NCBI RefSeq assembly: GCF_037038585.1
Contig: NC_092522.1
Coordinates: forward strand, 50,071,661-50,135,660
Source of the DNA: Patagioenas fasciata
Taxonomy: Eukaryota; Chordata; Aves; Columbiformes; Columbidae
DNA length: 64,000 nt
Direction: 5' to 3'
The notes beneath the pieces were generated by a model. The model worked only from the letters and a program-made list of their open reading frames with translations. It did not search any database and was not told the origin of the DNA. The first letter of the stretch is position 1; the number at the start of each line of letters is the position of its first letter. This document shows, one piece after another, positions 1 to 14,600 of this stretch. Position numbers and translations under genes: made by a program.

Positions 1-2437
1 TTTTAGTACAAGAATCTGTGGGAATCAAACCACAAAATGTTGAAAAATTCTGGAATATGTGTAAATATTTAACCAAGATTGTATTTCTACTGTGATTTTC
101 ATAAACTTATTAACTGTATTTAAGTCCATCATAATAAAAAAAACACTGATTCTGAGTTCTCCTGAACACCCTGAAGTAATTGTCCAGATCATGGAGAAGG
201 GACCTGAGGAGTTAAGAGACAAGTATGGAACACCAAAAGAAGTCATTTTTTCCTATTACTTATCTTTTCTATAACCAAACATGCCATGCAGTATAACTTT
301 TTCTCTTAATACAATGCTGTAGCTATCATCATATTTGATTTATGGTGCTCAGGGGTAGATTGTTAGCAAACAAGTGCTGAAAGATCTTGGCTTCCAATGG
401 TACACTAAGCTCTGCCAGGAAATAAGTACCAGTTTTATTTATTAAAGTTGAACTTATAATAATAGGAAAAACCAGTCACACATGCTTGTTGCCTTGCCAG
501 TGTCCCCAGCTAAACTGGCATCTCTTGGCAATTCTCCCAAAAACAGATTCTTGCCTCAAACTGATAAGCTGGAAAGCTATTTTATTATTCTGGGAGCAAT
601 CTCTGCCATATATGTACCACAAAATCGTACCTAAACAGGAAAAAGGTATTTAAACTACTCTAAAAATTCACGGGGATAGACTATTTTTTCCCCACAACAG
701 AATAATTTATCTGGGGTTTATTTAAACTAGAGTATCAGACTTTAAAAAAAAAAAAAAAACAAACTAACCTAGATATTTAAATTGATCAAGCAAATTTCCA
801 TCTTTCTTCTAGGGATCTAAGTGTCTTCATTTATCTTTCTTCTAAGGCAGGTTAAAATATAACTTTAACCTGACCACATTGGGATTTTCAAATGTAAGCT
901 AAAACATACTAGCTAACACATCTAAAAAGTCCTCTTAGGCAATATCAATTTTATTCAGATTTAGATACATGCTGTAAAAGTTATTCTCTAACCTGAATTC
1001 TACCCAAATGGAAAAGAGGTATCAGTTTAACATAGATTCGTACAGTTTTACATTTTCCCATTTATTCTTTAGACCCTCTATTGTTCTGCAAAAGTCCTAC
1101 ATGAAAATCTGGATGAACCACTGGCCCAATCTAAAATCTACTGAAATCAACAGACCAATTGATAAAAACCACAGGATTTGGATAGAGGTTATAGTCTTAA
1201 TCATATGATTGATTCCATATGGAAAGGCTTATCCCACTCCTCCATGCTGAAAACACACACATTCCACCCACCCACACGCGTTCCACTCATCACTCCAGAT
1301 CAGGATGGTGTGTAACTGGACACAAAACTGGAACAGAAAACATTATACAACAACTGATACTGAATGCAGGAGATTAAAATAATTCAAAACCGAAAACTTT
1401 CTTCTCTGTAATCACTTTTATATATGTTAACCTCAAGTGATATACATAACAGCAGGTAAAAATATTCCAAAGGTAAAATTTTCAAAAGTAATTAAACAAA
1501 CATAGGGTTTTCAGTCCCACATTGAAAGGAGACACATAAATCAAAGGTCTTAAGAGCTGTCTACACAGCCGAGTACAGATGAGAGCAGACATAACCAAGC
1601 ATCTCTCCACATAGTCTGTGGTGCTGGGGTATGAGCCAGGTCTGGTCTGAGGCTTCACCAGTGCATTAGCAGAGCCTTGCACCGGCCTAGGAGACCCTGG
1701 CTCGGCCACGGTGCCACCCTCACACATCACACAGAGCCCACACCCAGCAGGACTCTGCTGGTATCTCCCTGTCCTCGCCTGGGCAGACATGCTTTAAGTC
1801 ATATTGTTTTTTTGGCAACATAGCATGGAAAACGTACAAATTCCCAGCTTCTGAAAAGCGGGATTGAGAGCTAAACAAGGACTTAAAGGCACAGGAAGGT
1901 ACTTGGTGAGATTCTAAAAAAATACCTAGATATATACTTTCCTCTGATTTCCAATTTCTCTTTGAGTTCACCAAACCTTCATCTTAAAGTTTAGGTTCCT
2001 TAATACCTTTAAAAATATCATTCTTAAACACTTCAGAAATTATAACCAGTATGCTTACTTAAAGACATTCTTAATATATTGCTTAAAATCTTACAGGAAA
2101 AAGATCTCATCCATATCTTAGCACCAGAAAACCATTACATTTTCATTTTTTTAAATTGACAACTATTCTGACACTTCCTTACATTATTTTCTGAGTAATG
2201 TAAACAAAAATAAAGGTAAAATTATAGCTTCCTTCATAGTCCCAGTATTTCTACTTTTTTTTTTTTCTTTTTCTGTTTTTTTTTCTTTAAATTTTGGAGG
2301 GGATGGAAAAGGAATAAGAGAGGAAAAATAAAAATAAAGGGGTCCAGTGTAAACAAGTATATTAAAACAAGCAACAAACATGGACAGACACATTTTTCAA
2401 AGCATATAGAACTGCCCAAGAGGATGTTTTTACTCAC
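1..2437 (-). other. FAM120B: FAM120B intron 7, partial
   Basis: This AT-rich sequence follows the exon 7 donor at 2437-2436. I found no exon for the basic C-terminal tail. A GC-richer patch at about 1560-1800 has no recognisable coding or repeat identity. A short plus-strand open stretch at about 135-246 has coding-like codon use and is listed as a finding. Confidence 0.7.
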
Positions 2438-2644
2438 ATTGCCTTCCAAAAGTTCTTCCATAGAGCAACCTTGGTGCGACCGCTGGTATTTTTCTTGAAA
2501 AAGTTTTCCATCAAACACTTCCCAAGGCATCAAATCGTCCATTCTGAATGGAAACCCACAGGCACTATTGGCCATAAGCAAAGTTGTAAGGCCACGAACA
2601 ATGACAGCACCAAGATGTACAGCTCTGGAGTCCACTTGTGCAAG
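2438..2644 (-). CDS. FAM120B: FAM120B exon 7 (last coding exon inside the window)
   Basis: The 207-nt, phase-0 exon (residues 522-590) has acceptor TTAACAG and donor GGCAAT/GTGAGT. It holds the most conserved motif of the family, VRGLTTLLMANSACGFPFR followed by the MPWEVFDGKLF core. The human protein continues from this junction with a basic Arg/Gly-rich tail. I see no matching exon between 1 and 2437. Confidence 0.94.
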
Positions 2645-5600
2645 CTGTTAACACCAAACAAAAAAACAATGTAGGCCTCACAAATCAGAGAATATAAGCA
2701 AGCTTACCATGCCATATAACAATGCAAACAGCAGAGCACATGCTAAACAGTCCCAAAGTTGTGACAATGATGGTCCTCTATTGCACAGCAAATTAATCAA
2801 AGGATTCTGTATCTAGTTTTATTCAATAAAGTAAAAGAAGTGAAGTTTTTTTAAACAAATACAGCATCTCACTCAAGTTTTTAAGATTGATGCATTCAAA
2901 ATGAAAATGGAAAGACAAAATAAATGGCTAATCTCCACAGTATTTCTCAAGCATTAGCAGTTCCCCAGAAAGAAGTCTATTAGTGGAATGCAAAACATGA
3001 ACTGGGAGTAAAAAATGATGCATACAGTGATCCATTAACCTTCCACAGTTTGATCAACTGGGAAATGATACAGCACTTAGAGATCAGTTAAATTATAAGA
3101 TTTGACAGAACAAAGTTTATTGAGCCCAAGCTTTTATTTTAAACACATTAAAATTTCCTCTGACTGCAGTTTGAAAGTCAAATTACTTCACTTCAACATG
3201 GATGTCTCCAGAAGAAATACTGGAATGTTATGACAACATCCAGAAAATGCAAAATGAGAAACTCAACAAGACAATTAAAACTCACTGTCAAAATAAACTT
3301 GATCGGTCAATTTAACATCCTGCTGCAGCAAGGCATAGCAAACTATAAAAGACTTGAGTCCAATATGGGGAAAACCATGATTTTAAGTATTGTGTAAACA
3401 GTACAGAGCTCCTCAGTGGGGAATACCTTTTCCACATGCTGTATCGAAGCAGTCGGGCAGGACCAGGAGGGATTCATAACAGAGCAGCCATCGATACTGT
3501 AAATCTGTGGCAGCTGATATACCCTTACAGTACAGTTTTCCTTACAGTGTGAGTTATACCAGGAATGGAATAGCATCCCAAATAGTCCAGAACAGAAAGG
3601 ATGAAAATGTGGTTCAAATTTGTCTCAGCCCAAGTTCTGAAGAGCTGTGAATTGTTTGTTGGAAATGCAACGAAAAGGGTCAGCCTGTTTTCACTAACAG
3701 TAACAACATCTTACATGTTGAAAGATCCCCAAAAGACTTATAAGTATGCATATATGCCACAAATGTCCTATTTAAAAAAATGACAAGTAACAGCAGACAG
3801 CATGAAATGTTGTACTACTAGATCAGAACTTTTTCACCCCTAAGGCCCATATAACAAAACAAGGAAACCTTTACTAGCAACAAAGCTTCTTCCAAAAGAG
3901 ACAAACCCAATAAATCATTTGGAGAATACAGCTAGAATTTGGTCAAGGGCTTAGGTTTTCTGTATTATTATGCAGCAAGCTGAAGTTTGTTGTATAATTT
4001 TATTATGTGAGACTGAACCACAGACAAGGTGCAGGAGAGTTCTGTTAACCTGACTTGAAGGTAGTAGGTGTACCTCCAGTGGCTGTTTTTTCTAGCATGC
4101 AGAAGAAAAGATGACCTAGAGATGATGATGCAATCAAAAGATACCAGGCAGGATGGTCCAGAGCTCTCCTGGAAGAGCAGCTTCTGCCTCCAGTGATTCC
4201 TGGAAAGGCACCAAGCTGGCCCTCAGGGCACTGACCCAACATGACACTCAGTATTTGAAATTCACCCAACAGACAGCTGAAGACAACCACTGATGCACAG
4301 GCAAATGCAGACAACACTAAGTTGAGCAGTCATTCAGAAAATGAAAGGCCCATCCTCCCCTGACCATGACACTTCATACTTGAGTAAAAGAGACCTTCTT
4401 CTCCCCTCCCTTTAAAATAAAAGTATCTTCAGCATGAGATCAAGCTATGTAGTTTCAGGAAGTTATTGCCTGCAGATGTAAGCTATCATTTTGCCAGCTG
4501 AGACTCATAACTACATGCACACTCATAGCCCTCTTGCTCTGGCAAGTAAAGCAGGTTTTCACAAAGCACTTACCAATGCCAAAAGGTACTTGAAAGAGAA
4601 ACATCATTTAAATGAACTGGTGTTGTTTGTACTAAAGTAGATTGTGAGCGTGCACACAACCAGGTGTTATGAGAGATTCTTACAATGCCCTAAACAAATT
4701 GTTTCTGATCACCTGATCAAATCTTGAGACACGCTGAGAGAAATGAGTCCACATCATTACAAGCTTTAAAATGGAACCTGCTTGGTTTGTGACCACAAAG
4801 AAAGACTTCACGAGTGGGAACTACAAAGAGTAAGAACTGCTTGGAATCAGAACTCCCTTTTTTTTTGTGAACTAATCCAGCTGGGGAATTCTTTCAGAAT
4901 TTATGCACCCTGGTCTCCCTTACAACACAGCAATAAATGGAACTAGAAATAACTTCAGTAAAATACTTTGGCAGGCACTTAATATAGGTAAAGTATTGCT
5001 CTTAAGCTATAAGGAGAGGGACATGTCAAGCTACAATTAGCAGCAGAAGCCAAGAGTGATAGAAGCGCACCAACCAGATGAATCAAACTTGGCCAAATTT
5101 GTATCAACATGATTTATGCCATCAATAGTCACTTTATTACAGATCTGTACAAAACCAGACTGAAATTTCATGCCATACAAATCAGTATCTTGTCACTGAA
5201 TTAACAGTGAATACTGATAATGTCAAAAGATTTCATTGCTGAAAACAAACTTTCATGAAGAAGGATGAAAACAAGTATTTAAGCTGCTGGAAAGAAAACA
5301 GTAAATGCTGTCATTTGCAACAAGCAATTTCCTATCTTCTCATTTAACAGCTGTGTACTGTATGACTATTAATTCATACCTTTCTGTCATTTATTGACAA
5401 AGATGCTTTTACTTTCTATTTTAATGCCACTGGTACCAAGGATGTAAAACAGCTGTTAGAACAGATTACAAATACTATATGTGGATGTTGGATGCCATCT
5501 GGGCCATTATCGTTTGTTTTACTCTGAAAACACTAAGTACATACCCAACACAAATATGTGATTAAATCAACTTTCTCCAGTGATGTTATTCAAGTTAGTG

Positions 5601-8600
5601 CAAAACAAACGCATACGTATTTGCAGAACAAATGTCTACAGGATAATTTGAAAAAAAAATGCTTTTGATGGTGATGTACAAAATAGTAAAATATAGAAGA
5701 GGACTCTGAGTGCTGTCTCAAGGTGGAGATCAGTGTAGTACAGTCATTGATGCTAACCCTTCCTTCCACCTAAGTGAGTACGAAGTCTGAGCCATCAACA
5801 CAATCCTAGTTCTGCTCTTTTCAACTACAACTGAAATAAAAGGATAAAATAATGTTGCCGGTGACAGGTTTTACAGGTGGAATAGTTCACTGTCTCAGGA
5901 TATCAAACCAGAACTTTCCTGAAGCACTAATGTAATAGGGGCAAATGAGGGTAACGCTTGTCTTTTTTTAATGGAAATCAAGATTGGGAAAATCGAGGCA
6001 AGAACTATCAACAGTGATTCCTTTATTTCAATAAGACAGGAAATATATTCACTATAGGGTAGTTTCTATTTTCCATATCTTGTGATGAAAAACAAAGAAA
6101 ATGAAAGCACAGTAACTCTATAACAATGAGCCCCTGCACATGGCAAACCACAGACTTGCTTTGCCATGGGAATGCTCACAACTGCTTGGTGTCTGCAATG
6201 CAAAGACGTCATGATGAGGAGAAGTGGAAAATTCCAAAAGAAAAGAAGGTCTGCCTTCCAGGGCATTACACCCTAGAGATTACTTCTTATTGGAAATTAT
6301 GCCTGTTCTTTTTACTATTTTTATAAACTCAGGACCCAGTGAATCATGCGAGATACACCCGCTGCTGCTACTCCTACCACCAGCTGATGAGATTTGTTGT
6401 GAGAGAGCTGGGGTGTGCGTGAGAACAGCTCCTCCTGCACCAGCTGCCTGCACTGTGCCCCCGCTGCTGCTCCTGCCCACGCAGCTCCCCACCCACTCAG
6501 CCTTTGGGGAAAAAGATTACCTTTCTCATTTGCGAACATTAACTGAAGACCGAGAACTCAAAGCTCACAGTCCTCTAGTATCACTGCAGCAGACATTACT
6601 GATATCGTGCTTAGAAGGCCTGAGCTGAACTGGGGAAGCCCACTTGAAAGGAGCGAGAGAAGTGCCACCGTACCCACACCACTAATGCATAATGTTTTTT
6701 CCCAGCAATGTGAGATATGTGTTTGCTAGAAGAGCCATCACCACAGACTTCTCTCATACCATGCCTTTTTCTTCTCTAGAAACACATGGCTTTAGTCTGT
6801 GGACCACAAGTTCGGGCTGATCTCTGTGCTCATGTGCATCCTCACTGACCGCAGAAAGAGGCTGTGCAAGAAGGAAAGTCTTTGCTCACAGAGGCAGTTT
6901 GCAATCCAGACCCAGAGACTGCATATCCTGCTGAGGAGTTCTTTCTTACAGGAAGAAAAATACATGGATCTCATAAATGAAATGCAAATTTCCAGTTCAA
7001 ATTACACCTGATTAAATAATAATAGTAAAAAATAGCCAGGATGTAAAATTACCTTTATGTTTTAAGGAAATACAACTAGTCCTCTGAGTCTTCTTTGTGG
7101 ATTCACAAGTTATTTTTTGACAGAGGTGTAAACTCTATCTTGTGTACTTGGAAAGCTGCACACTGTATTTTCAGGAACATACTAAAAACCGCCATGACTC
7201 CTTCACCACTCTACTCTATGGAGTTTAGAGGGTTCGAATTCTGTTAAAAGGATTAATAGGTCCTGCCACATGTGAACTGTGAGGGCAAGCATCTGAACAT
7301 GCCAGATGTCAGCACACATAAATGAAGGCCAGAATCATACCCATCAGCAAAACTACCTCACTATCTTCATTTCTGGAAACCAAGGAGAAAGAGGAGGATA
7401 TGATAATAATTTTACATTTCTTTACTTGTGCTACTTTACATGTCATCTGTATCTCAATCAACTAAATACTACAATTGAATTAAGAACTGGTTCCTTTAGT
7501 AGGATTTTTAATAATGTTCTGGTAACACACTTTGACAACCATCGATACAAGTTTTTTTCATTGAAACTTAGGTTAGTGTTGTTCTTACACATTTTATTAC
7601 TTTTTCTAGTATGTTGCCTTCTTCCTGTGGTTGAGCTGAATGTAGAAGATATGACTATGGCTAACATTTTAAAATACGAATTTAAAAATAAATAACTTCA
7701 AAATTACACAGTTGGTTTTTTTTTCCTCCCCTCTTCTCCCTCCCCTCAAAGCAACATACTTGCTTCTGTTATAAAGAGAAAACTCAACACACAAAGATAG
7801 GTCAGTATTTGCTAATTTCTAGTTAAAATTAATCAACTGGAGAATAATAACTAAAACTCAGTGAAATTTGATCCAAGCAATACACTGCTAGAGTTCAAGT
7901 GAAGGTGATTAAAATCTGAGTACTTTCCTAGTTTAACTGGTTCTTTTTAGGTCTATTTGAAGTCAGTCAGGATATTGTCTGTATACTACTTACATTACCT
8001 TCTTCAAACCCACCTGTCTCTTAAATAATCAAATATTTAACCATAGGCAATTTGTGCCTGAGCAATAAAGGTAGCTGGTAGATCCTATCTCAGGAACTTG
8101 TCATTAAAACAGTAAGGCTTAGCTTTGCCAGGGAGAGGTAAGGCACATGGTGTTCCAAATAGAAACAGATGAACTGTCAAGTGATGATAACTTCACTAAA
8201 GTTAAATTCTCTGCAATGCAAAGTATCACTTAACAAAATATTTCAACCAAAAGACAGGAGTCCTTTCCTGAATTCCAGATCTTCCTGCCTTCTGCCATTA
8301 TTATAAATTTTCAGTGGGAGTTGTCAAAAGACATTGTAAACCCTGTGTACTAGAATGATATGCTCTGTTCTTGAGCAAAGATAAACTGGTGCAATGGTCG
8401 TATATTAAAGGAGTGTTATCCTACAGAGCTGGGCTGGTCAAAAAGTGCATTTACAGTCAACTTTAAGTGATAGGCTGCTGGGAGTGTCATACCTCACCTG
8501 CTTCCTTGACCTGTCAAATGGAGAGGGGAGAGGAGCACCAGTATTTTGAAAACACGACTAAAGTTTATTCTGATAAAAGATTACAGCTTAAATTAAGCTC

Positions 8601-11600
8601 TTCCTGCTTAAACAAGGTGTGTGCAGAGGAAAATAGGGATTGAAGAGATCCTATGAGGGCATCTGCTAGGACAGAAACTAGAAAAACCAGTTTTTAAATA
8701 CTTCTAAGGCTTCATGGTAAATATTTAGCAGTAAACAATCCAATTGTTTAGTGTTTATATATTAAGGAAAGTTTACTTACTGTGTTTTATCAGGAGTTTG
8801 ATGTAAAATGATACCTCTCTGGGGAACAACATTGTTATTTACATTAAGCAAAAAACTCCAATGAAGTCAATCTACAAAAAGCTTCAAAGTTACTTTTACC
8901 TCTAAGCACCCTATGAAATAACAACAACAAAGTAATACTGCTAACCAGTCTGCAACCAGATAATCTCATTCAGTTCCAAAAAGATTGCTTTTCATTTCTT
9001 GTTTCATTTTCAAAAATATCAGTGTTCAACAGAGCTCTTAATCCTTTCTACAAGAAAACCTAACACAAATGACATTTCTGTAATGATTAATAACACCATT
9101 TAAAAAGCTTAGCCCCTTCAGGTTACTTGCACACAGTTATGTAATGGTTAGCACACTAGCACCTGCAAAAGAGATTAAAATAACATTACTTTTCTTATTT
9201 TGGCCACAATTGCTTGACTCTGAGCTAAACAATTACAGGGCTAATGACAGTCCATAATACATGTGACAGTTACAGAACATTTACATAAACTTTTGAGTTA
9301 CAGTCACCAGGCTAACCATCTGACTGTAGCCCATCCAGCAGCCACATCCTTTCTGTAAAACTGAATGGATTCATGAGGGTTTTCATTTTTACTGTCTTAA
9401 ATACATACTCGAGTTTTTGGTGACATACTTCTCTTTGAGCTTCCTCACCTTTCTCTCATGTAGATAATATTGGCTTTCTTTGGTATTAAAATATACGTTA
9501 CTTGTTTGGGACTCTGAAAACTCTTCTGACCACATTTTCTTTCTTTTTTTTTCTTTTTTTTTTTTTTCTCCATACATTAGTCAAGTGTGGAATTATGAGA
9601 AGGGGATCTATTGGTGGCTCCATCTGCCTTGCAACTAATGAAGTTTGTCCCTGATGGTGGACAAACTGCTGAGGTGCTCCTGGTACGTCTGCACCAGGAA
9701 CTGATGAGCTCTCAGGGTGTCAGCCACTACCACCTGTATGTGCTGTCACTGGCACCTGAAAGGGTTCAGTAACTATCTGAAATTTTTTCCCATACTTGTA
9801 GTAATGTCTCCCTCTCACCTGAATGCCCTAGTAAAGTGATCTCGCATCAAAGCTTCCTCCTGTTGGACAACTGAGATTGCCTTCCCCTTCTCCCCAGCTG
9901 TCTATTTAAAACAATCAACAGTAACTTTTCTAAAAGACCCCTACATCCCTGTCAAACACAGCTGAAACTACCCAACATATTCAAAGTTATTAGGACACAA
10001 AGAGAAAAGATTTTTAAAAATGTACAAAAGGTCACTTCACTCTCTTAGTTCCAGTAACTTTCCATTGTAAGCCTTCAAGGACCAGACTTCTTCCAGTCTC
10101 TTACTTTCTGACACTCATTATGTACTTCCGTATTCTACTATACACTGACTAGCTCCTTTACCGTGGCTTCATGTGCCACTACCCGCATCTTGACTACAGT
10201 CCCCATCTAAAATCCTTATCCATACCATACCCCAGCCCTCTCCCTTTGTTTTATCGTAGGACTGGTCCACAGAACAAAGCTTTAGAAGTAAAAATTCTGT
10301 CACCAGCGCAACTGCTCGGCAGAGCGTGCTTGGCTGCCTTTGTTGATGCAGCGTGTCCCTGCACAGCAGCAGGCCATGCTGGCAAACGATGGCTTCTCAG
10401 GGTGCCACTGGGTGGTGGTCTCTCTTGTGGACATTTTGTAGCATACTCTGAAACCATTGCCACGGATTAAGATAATCATTGTGACTACAAAGAAATTTTG
10501 ATAGGTGGGAGTTCACTGCTAAAACTATCTAAGGCTTACTAGCCAAGCTTAAAAATCAGTTTTTTTCTCTCCCCAGAGGCAAAGTAGAAGTTGAAGATAT
10601 ATTTAATTGTCCTAATGCATGACCATTCCCTCTCAAGCTGTTTAGAGTATATACTTCATAAGGCACTGACCTATTTGCCACTGAAACCAACAGAAAGACT
10701 AGTAAACTTCAGCAGAATTAGACTAGGCAAAATAGAGTACATTTGAAGCTGTACAGCTTCCAGAAACATTACTACAACTGTTACTAATGTCATGTTTGGT
10801 ATACAAGCTCTTAAAATAAAACTGTCATTGAACCTAGTATAGAAAATTCCAGGAGAACAAATACTTTTTTGCCAGTGCAATATAGTTGTGTTTTTTCTCA
10901 TAGGGTTTCGTTGTATTGCAAAGCAGTTGCACAAGAAGAATGTTGATACTATGGTTTACCTTCTACAGTGATATGGTCTAAGGTAAACAGTTCTGGCTAA
11001 GGAATTTTCCAAGTGTTAAGTCCACAGGTTGAGAAAGAAAAGAAGATCTAGTCTACTTTTAATTCACAACCATCCTGAAGCCCAAGACACATTGAACCAT
11101 AAATCAACACAGCAGTATCTCAGATGACCTATGAAAGGAACTGCCAACCTGCAGCTGGTGATCAGGTATTTTCAAGTACTAGGAACTGATTTGTAATTAA
11201 GCTGCAATAGAGTATCCACTTCTAGAATACCTATTTATTTTGGGATGTTAAACTGCCATACACAGCTTGAAAGCTGCTACCTTTTGGCACAAGAACATCA
11301 ACACCATCCTGTAGTTTAGATGAACACACACAGTGAAATCAGAGAATCCTTGTTTGGTGTACAGAGCTATTGCACAAAGATGGTCTTCTGAGCTACTCAA
11401 GAACTGACTACAAATAATGGTTTTAAAGAAAATAACATCACTTACGTGTAATATTCTACAATTTCATGTATCAGCACTGTGTCAGAGCAAATTCAATATA
11501 AATAGGGAAACAGTTAATGTGAGAGTAACTTGGCCATTTAAAGAGGTGTATTTAACATGGAGAAGAGCACCATTTAAAAGATAACGCAAACTCTGTAACA

Positions 11601-14600
11601 AGTCAAACTTTGGGATCTCAGCATTTCAGCCAGTATTGGACTTTGCAGGCACTTTGCTGATGAAATCAGTATTCACTGACATTCCAGTCTCAGGAACTGA
11701 TCCACAGCCATTTGAAAACAAAAGGTACCTATTTTTTTTGGCACAAGGTGTTGTGGCAAAATAAACTTCCTGTAGAACCCACCATGTTTTAAGCCTCCTA
11801 TAACTGCAAAATATTACTTGCCGTTGTTGCTGGACTGAAGTCTGCCTCTTGTATTGAAGTCTCAGCATACAAATACAAAATACAACTGTATAATTTTGCT
11901 AAAAAGTAAATAACACTGAGAAAATTAAGGGATTTTTTTTTTTCAATACTGTATTGGCATAACTTTCTTTTTATTAAATTCAGTAGTAAAGCTCTCACTG
12001 ACTTTAGTAGAAACTTAGGGAACTTCAGTCCTAGCATAGAAATATTTTCCACAAAGATGTATTTCTGTATCCTATACACAAAAAGGAAATAGAAAACTAT
12101 TGCTAAATAGGAAACGATACCTGGGTATGCATTGACTGCCCGTGTTAAAACCAATACATACATTATTTTGTATTTGACAAGGAACTGAATTGCCTCTTCT
12201 TTTAAATCCATCAGGGGAATAGATAGCAGCCTAGATGAATGTAATATACCTTTTCAGTTAATGTGCAAATGCTTCCTACTAGTGCTGGAGTGACACTAGA
12301 CATGTGGGTTAGATTCCTAAACAATTAACTAAATCTCACCAAAAATCATTAGTTTTGTTTGGAGGTAACACACAATCACTGTAACACATCTGGTGTTTAT
12401 TGTTCGTGTGTGTGGTTTCCTCACTTGTAATACTGGGATAGAATTGTCTTAATGAGTGATGATATCTTGAGGTGCTAAGATATAATGCTGGTAAGGGACG
12501 TTATAATGTACACACACTATTTTTCTCTTAACACAGCTCCACTTCTTTATAAAAAGATCCTTTAACCATGTCTCAGCTGTTGTTCAGTGAACATCAAATT
12601 AAATCATCCCAAAAATAAAGGTGAAGGGAAGCAGAATATATATGCACCATCAATATTAACGTTAAGAATATATTAAAAATTCACACTTATACATAACTTT
12701 TGGCTAAGGAACTTCTATTATTGAGACTACTGATGCAGGAGTGTTATAAGTAAGAACTAAAATATGAGAAAGAACTAAACAATTTGACCGAAGTCATAGA
12801 GGAAGCACCTGGACACCATCTTGACTTTTAACCCCTGGACAATGATAACACTGATCAAGAATACTCCTAAAAAGAAAGAGAACAAATCAGTTCTTGGTTA
12901 GCCTGGCTGTTTCTGATATCTTCAAGACAAACATTTCTACTAGTTATTTGAAAAATTCCAGTACCTCCTACAAAGCATGGTACCCATATGCCTAAAGGCT
13001 TGTTTTATCTTCTTTCTCCATCCAACTATAAATGGCTCGTTAGGTCATTTCAGAAAACATTTTTGCTCCTCCAAAGTTACACACGGCCACCTGCTTCTCC
13101 GGGGAGAGCCCAGGCAGATGTGCAGCTTGCATTCCTGCTTGGGCACGCCAGGGCCAGGTGGGCAGGAACAGGCAGCCCCGAGCAGACCACAGGCAGGTGC
13201 GTGGGTGCCAGCATCTCCTGACGGGACCATCCCTGCCTGTCTTGGCTCCAGCCCCTGCGGGTCACCTGCCCCACACAGCTCAGCCCTTAGAGGCTACAGA
13301 GAGCGAACCCACCTATGCCAGGCAAACACCAGGAAGTGAAAACTGGTTATCTCATGAGTAAACGTACACTTTGACCAACACGAGCTTGGCAGGAAAATGT
13401 CAGTTGATACTAGAAATTATTCTTCTCCTTGTCTGTAATAAGTTATCTCTGACTTTTTCAAAGCTGTCCGTTTGTTTAATATTTTGGGAGAGGTTTATTA
13501 CTCTCACTACCAGTAATTACGTTTCAACTTCTGCAGACTTATTGAGTGTGGATTAAAAATTAACAGTAATTTTGTTATCTGAGTGTCTTTTACCTTAAAC
13601 ATCACTGAAAATTCTTTACGCTATACAAAGCCCAAAAGCAATTTATATCTGAAATATTGCTCCTATTTCCTTGCCGTTGAAACCTTGCTAATAAGCTGCA
13701 TGGCAGTAAAGGTGAAAACTCACAAAAAAGCAGAACGAACTCATACAATTATGGAGAAAAATGCAAGATCGTTTTCCACAAAAAGGAATTTGCATCCTCT
13801 AGTTTAAGGCCCTTGCTCAAAATCTTGCTCAAGATTTTATCTGTAAGCAAAGTATGTCCAACTAAATGAATGCATTTTTCTCAGAAGGTAGAAGAGTTGA
13901 TCTAGTCATGCTGGGGTTTGTATTTGTGCCCCTGACACATCACAGAATTCGCAGTTATGTGAATTCTTATACTTGAGTTTATGTCAAATGTAAAAAAATG
14001 TCCAGGGAAACAGACTCAATGATCTTTGTGGGTCCCTTCCAACTTGTGACATTCTATGATTCTATGACTCTAATAATACTAATAAATATACCAAATTCGG
14101 CAAAAAAGAAAATAAGGAAGAGCAGGGCAGAAGAGCAGTCTTGTCTGGAAGTTGAATATGTTAGCCTAAGCAAAGGGTTTTTTTATATGTTTATGAACAA
14201 ACAGAAGCAAAGAAAGGTAAGGCCAGTTGTCCATGCAACAGGACCAAGAAACTTGAATTTATTCAGAACTTCAAAAGATGATTATGAAAATAGTAGTGGA
14301 TTTAGAGATGAGACTTTCAAAAACCACTGTAAACAGTGACTTCAGCTCCTGAGATAGAATTGTATTTGCACTAATGCTTGATCCATGCAAATGCAACACT
14401 TCACTCTTGGTAACAGAATGGGGGAGCCACGCCCACCACTTCAAAGTCCTTAGAGAAAATAAATAGACTCTGTGGTACTGACCCAGGCAGGCAGGCCTGG
14501 GAGGTAAAAAGACAGATATTAAAGAAAAGTGAGTATAGAAACCTGAATATATTCACCCTTAATATACAGATTTAATACACGCAGGTTCATTGGATGCAAC

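Noticed and set aside
1482-1800. Possible terminal FAM120B exon on the minus strand
   Set aside because: The translated frame has none of the basic Arg/Gly-rich tail features of the human C-terminus, and no convincing acceptor precedes it.
12977-13361. GC-rich patch with overlapping open frames in FAM120B intron 6
   Set aside because: Several frames on both strands are open at once, which marks composition and not coding. I could not match it to a repeat family either.
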